The translations under genes and the position numbers were made by a program. The notes below the pieces were generated by a model. It was not told where the DNA came from and ran no database searches. It saw nothing but the letters and a program-made list of their open reading frames with translations. From Leucobacter tardus (GTDB taxonomy: Bacteria > Actinomycetota > Actinomycetes > Actinomycetales > Microbacteriaceae): a stretch of 64,000 nucleotides of DNA. Positions within the stretch are counted from its first letter, which is position 1. Every line of letters begins with the position of its first letter. Where the stretch lies: assembly GCF_017583045.1 (NCBI RefSeq), contig NZ_JAGFBF010000005.1:620001-684000 (forward strand), written 5' to 3'. Below are positions 60,986-64,000 of this stretch, one piece after another.

Positions 60986-61948
60986 ATGCCCACTGCCGAT
61001 CAGCGGAATGTGTCTCGGGACGACGCACGCCCGACCCGTGTCGACAGCATCGGCGCGTTCCGCCGCATGGTCTCGAACGCGTTCGTTCCCCTGGAGATCA
61101 GCTCAGACCATCATGGTCCGTTCATGGCGCGGCTGACCTCGGCGGACGCCGAGGACGTCGTCTTCACCGAGGTGACCGCCCGGCCGCACCTCGTGGAGCG
61201 GACGACCGAGACCATCGCGAGCGGGGGCAGCGGCTACTACAAGGTGAGCTTGCTGCTCTCCGGGAGCAGCATCCTCGTGCAGGACGGGAAAGAGCTCATC
61301 ATGCGTCCCGGCGACCTCTCCGTCTACGACACCTCCCGACCCTATTCCTTGCTCTTCGGCGAGGACTTCCGGAACCTCATCATGATGTTCCCGAAGGATC
61401 GACTCGAGCTGCCCGGCGCCTTCACCGATCAACTGACCGCGGTGTCGCTCAGTCAGGAGCACCAGGGCATCGCCCCGGTGCTCACGGCGTTCCTGTCGCA
61501 GTTCCCGAGTCAGCTCACCCACCTCACCCGACCGGTCCGCGCCAAACTCGGCCACACGAGTCTCGACCTCATGGGCACGCTGTTCTCGAGCATCCTCGAT
61601 GCGACGCCCGGGCAGCGCGACCCGCATCAGGTCCTGCTGCAGAAGATCACCGGCTACATCGATCAGCACCTCGCGTCGCCCGACCTGTCGCCCGGCACCA
61701 TCGCCGCCGTGCACTACATCTCGACCCGGCATCTGCACGCGCTGTTCCAACGCGGTGACACCACGGTGTCGCGATGGATCCGCGAGCGCCGACTCGAGCG
61801 CTGCCGCGCCGACCTCGTCGATCCCGTGCTGCACGAGCGCACGGTCGCGGCGATCGGCGCCAGGTGGGGTTTCACGGATGCCGCGCACTTCAGTCGCGTC
61901 TTCAAGTCGGCCTACGGCGTCTCCCCGAGCGATCTGCGGCACGGCTGA
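60986..61948 (+). CDS. AraC family transcriptional regulator (AraC-binding-like N-terminal domain)
   Basis: 320 residues. An N-terminal cupin-type sensor (VFTEVTARPHLVERTTETIASGGSGYYKVSLLLSGSSILVQDGKELIMRPGDLSVYDTSRPYSLLF) of the AraC_binding_2 kind precedes two C-terminal helix-turn-helices (SPGTIAAVHYISTRHLHALFQRGDTTVSRWIRERRLERCRADL and VAAIGARWGFTDAAHFSRVFKSAYGVSPSDLR). Likely activator of a neighbouring operon. It is 1 base from the convergent SDR stop. Confidence 0.9.
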   Translation: MPTADQRNVSRDDARPTRVDSIGAFRRMVSNAFVPLEISSDHHGPFMARLTSADAEDVVFTEVTARPHLVERTTETIASGGSGYYKVSLLLSGSSILVQDGKELIMRPGDLSVYDTSRPYSLLFGEDFRNLIMMFPKDRLELPGAFTDQLTAVSLSQEHQGIAPVLTAFLSQFPSQLTHLTRPVRAKLGHTSLDLMGTLFSSILDATPGQRDPHQVLLQKITGYIDQHLASPDLSPGTIAAVHYISTRHLHALFQRGDTTVSRWIRERRLERCRADLVDPVLHERTVAAIGARWGFTDAAHFSRVFKSAYGVSPSDLRHG

Positions 61949-61949
61949 C

Positions 61950-62768
61950 TCACATCCCCGCGTGCGCGAACGCGAGCGTCGGCAGGTCGACGATGTGCGC
62001 GCCTCCGTCGGCGACGAGCACGGCTCCCGTCATGTACGACGACTGACGTGAACCGAGGAAGCGGGCGATCGCCGCGATCTCCTCGGGATCCGCCGGCCGT
62101 CCGAGCGGCACGTCCGCCGTCACGGCCGCGTACCCGTCATCCGGGCTCTCGATACCGGGCGCGTGGCGCGCGAACTCCGCCATCTCTGCGTCGGCCATCG
62201 GCGTGCGGACCCACCCGGGGCAAATGGCGTTCACCCGCACCCCGCGACGACCGTAGTCGCGCGCGAGACTCTTCGTGAGGCCGATGAGGGCGTGCTTACC
62301 GACGGTGTACCCCGCAACCGAGGGGCCGGCGAACAGGCCGGCGAGCGACGAGACGATCACGATCTCGCCGCCGCCGTGGGCCGCGAGCGACGGCAGCGCC
62401 TCCCGTGCCATGACGAACGCCGTGGAGAGGTTCACCGTCATCGCGGCCTGCCAGTCGTCATCGGAGGTCTCCCCCACGGCCGAAAAGCCGTGCCCGCCGG
62501 CATTCGCCACGAGCACGTCGAGCCGTTCGTGCCGCGCGAGGATCGTCTCGATCGCCGCGCGGGCCGACGCCGTATCGGACGCGTCTGCGACAACAGCGTC
62601 ACCCCCGATCCGATCCGCAACCTCTTCGAGCGGGGCCAACCGGCGACCGAGCACGATCACGGTCGCGCCGTCATCCGCGAACCGTTCGGCGATCGCGGCG
62701 CCGATCCCCGTGCCGCCACCGGTGACCGCGACGACACGTCCCCGCACTGACTCGTCCCTCGCGACCAT
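61950..62768 (-). CDS. Short-chain dehydrogenase/reductase
   Basis: 272 residues. NAD(P) motif VVAVTGGGTGIGAAIAERFADDG, NAG in LVANAGGHGF, catalytic Ser in IVIVSSLAGLFAG, and Y-x3-K in GYTVGKHALIGLTKSLARDYGRRGVRVNAICPGWVRTPM. Subtype with C-terminal SSYMTGAVLVADGGAHIVD. Substrate unknown; could act on the aldehyde or alcohol chemistry of this region. Start 62768 has GAGAGG at 6 bases; an ATG seven codons earlier is possible. Confidence 0.9.
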   Translation of the reverse strand: MVARDESVRGRVVAVTGGGTGIGAAIAERFADDGATVIVLGRRLAPLEEVADRIGGDAVVADASDTASARAAIETILARHERLDVLVANAGGHGFSAVGETSDDDWQAAMTVNLSTAFVMAREALPSLAAHGGGEIVIVSSLAGLFAGPSVAGYTVGKHALIGLTKSLARDYGRRGVRVNAICPGWVRTPMADAEMAEFARHAPGIESPDDGYAAVTADVPLGRPADPEEIAAIARFLGSRQSSYMTGAVLVADGGAHIVDLPTLAFAHAGM

Positions 62769-62902
62769 GATCCGCCTCTCGCTCCGCATCGGGTGGCCTC
62801 ATCGCCCACCGTGACGCCAGTCTGCGCGCTGCACGACCCGTACCGGTCGATCCACTCGCTGACGTCATAGTCGCCTGCCCCCATGGTCAAGCCCGGCGGG
62901 GA

Positions 62903-62908
62903 CATAAT
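62903..62908 (+). promoter_or_regulatory. -10 box for the terminal permease
   Basis: CATAAT, one change from TATAAT, predicts a start near 62915 and a 38-base leader with AAAGGAG. Confidence 0.5.
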
Positions 62909-62952
62909 CGCTGCAACACCCGGTTCACCCCCGGTCGGCAAAGGAGCCCTCC

Positions 62953-64000
62953 ATGTCAGAATCCCACGTCAACACCGCCCTGCGGAAGAACGCGCTCGGC
63001 GTCGCCGGCATCGTGTTCCTCGTGCTCGCCGCAGTCGCGCCGCTCACCGGCACCATCGTGGTCGCCGGACTCGCCATCGCGCTGGGCAACGGCGGCGGCA
63101 CGCCCATGTCCTTCCTCATCGTCGCCGTCATCCTGCTGCTGTTCGCCGTCGGCTACGCGCAGATGTCGAAGCAGCTCGTCAACGCCGGCGGCTTCTACGC
63201 CTTCGTCGTGAAGGGCCTCGGTCGTCCCGGCGGACTCGTCGCCGGACTCATCGCCACCCTCGGCTACAACTTCTTCGTCGTGGGCACGATCGGCACGAGC
63301 GGCTTCTTCATGCAGATCGTCATCGCCGACCTCACGGGTGTGAACCTGCACTGGGCCGTATGGGGACTCGCGTCCATCGTCGTGTCGTTCCTCATGGGCC
63401 GACGCGGGATCGACTTCAGCTCGAAGATCCTCGGCGTCGCGCTCGTGCTCGAGGTGCTGATGCTCGTGGTCTTCAACATCTCGGTCCTGGTACAGACCGG
63501 ATATGACGTCGCGGCTTTCTCACCGTCGGCCGTCTTCGCCGGATCGCTTCCCATCGGCCTCCTGCTCGCTGCAACCGGTTTCCTCGGGTTCGAAGCCACC
63601 GCGCTCTTCGGCGAGGAGGCGCGCGATCCGCAGCGCACCATCCCACGCGCGACCTACGCCGCCATCATCCTCATCGGGGTGATTCTCGCGTGGACCACCT
63701 GGTCGGTCGTCAGCGCCACCGGCGTCGCTCAGGCTCAGGACGAAGCACTCGCGCACCTCGAAGGCGGGGACCTCATCTTCGCGCTGGCGCAGCAGTATCT
63801 CGGGGGCCCCGCGGTGATCGTCATGCAGCTGCTCCTGCTCGTCAGCCTGTTCGCGGCGATGCTCGCGTTCCACAACGCCGCGACGCGCTACCTGTTCGCC
63901 CTCGGTCGGGCGCGGATCCTGCCCTCAGCTCTCGCGCGCACCCGTGAGAACGGCGCACCGCAGCTCGCGGGCGTCATCCAGGCAGGATTCGCGGCAGTGG
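62953..64000 (+). CDS. APC-family amino acid/polyamine permease, truncated by window edge
   Basis: About 349 codons are present and the frame stays open to the last base. LGVAGIVFLVLAAVAPLTGTIVVAGLAIALGNGGGTPMSFLIVAVILLLFAVGYAQMSKQLVNAGGFYAFVVKGLGRPGGLVAGLIATLGYNFFVVG covers helices 1-3 with the AAVAPLTG substrate loop. LLAATGFLGFEATALFGEEARDPQRTIPRATYAA is the APC motif in helices 6-7. It belongs to the group near ethanolamine and amino acid importers. AAAGGAG lies 8 bases before the ATG. It may bring in the substrate of the upstream kinase/phospho-lyase pair. Confidence 0.9.
   Translation, partial: MSESHVNTALRKNALGVAGIVFLVLAAVAPLTGTIVVAGLAIALGNGGGTPMSFLIVAVILLLFAVGYAQMSKQLVNAGGFYAFVVKGLGRPGGLVAGLIATLGYNFFVVGTIGTSGFFMQIVIADLTGVNLHWAVWGLASIVVSFLMGRRGIDFSSKILGVALVLEVLMLVVFNISVLVQTGYDVAAFSPSAVFAGSLPIGLLLAATGFLGFEATALFGEEARDPQRTIPRATYAAIILIGVILAWTTWSVVSATGVAQAQDEALAHLEGGDLIFALAQQYLGGPAVIVMQLLLLVSLFAAMLAFHNAATRYLFALGRARILPSALARTRENGAPQLAGVIQAGFAAV

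Overview
The window is one contiguous piece of a high-GC Gram-positive chromosome. It shows no insertion sequence, prophage, CRISPR array, rRNA or tRNA. A WhiB protein, a SigR/RsrA-type redox sigma and anti-sigma pair, PdxS/PdxT vitamin B6 synthesis with a MocR regulator, a polyphosphate glucokinase, a DUF3097 protein and the aroA-rsgA / sigma-antisigma arrangement all point to Actinobacteria. Gene style suggests Microbacteriaceae (Leucobacter or Microbacterium-like); that level is inference. Genes are tightly packed, with many 4-base ATGA/GTGA stop-start overlaps. At least sixteen genes start 6-8 bases after a TANNNT -10 box and so look leaderless.

Layout. 0-7.3 kb: aldR/ald divergent pair, a small unknown gene, then a leftward set of ychJ, a Dna2-like nuclease-helicase and an aminotransferase. 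7.3-10.3 kb: DEAD-box helicase with a Gly/Gln tail, an acetyltransferase, and a tiny membrane protein preceded by an overlapping leader peptide. 10.3-16.9 kb: lysA, a universal stress protein, an amino acid permease and an Orn/Lys/Arg decarboxylase read leftward, with a divergent LysR. 16.9-20.9 kb: drug exporters, including a guanidine-III riboswitch in front of two tandem SMR genes, then a DtxR regulator. 20.9-24.9 kb: pdxR facing pdxST, then an orphan DNA methyltransferase. 24.8-31 kb: acyl-CoA hydrolase, MFS exporter, DUF3097, a metal-site-less arginase homologue and an orphan peptide-binding protein. 30.9-39.4 kb: rsrA-sigR facing aroA-rsgA, bcp, whiB, argG, mdh and an aldo-keto reductase.

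39.6-50.5 kb: hrpA, polyphosphate glucokinase, MFS, succinate-semialdehyde dehydrogenase, a haem-oxygenase-like di-iron protein with a CDGSH iron-sulfur partner, and an MHS transporter with a second overlapping leader peptide. 50.5-55 kb: GC-rich tandem repeats, copper amine oxidase, and DeaD with an Arg/Gly/Asp tail. 55-64 kb is a catabolic and regulatory stretch. It holds a phenol-type flavin hydroxylase facing an IclR gene across a 29-bp palindrome and three 17-bp direct repeats. It then holds TetR facing a kinase + class-III PLP phospho-lyase pair, AraC, an SDR and an APC permease that runs off the end.

Working together: amine and amino-acid handling recurs (ald, decarboxylase/permease, amine oxidase, kinase-phospholyase, SSADH, guanidinium export). 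PdxST supplies the PLP that many of these enzymes use. The most distinctive items are the riboswitch-SMR unit, the TetR-controlled kinase/phospho-lyase module, the iteron-like IclR control region, the di-iron/CDGSH pair and the two leaderless leader peptides that end inside the next start codon. All functional statements come from reading motifs by eye; no database search was run.
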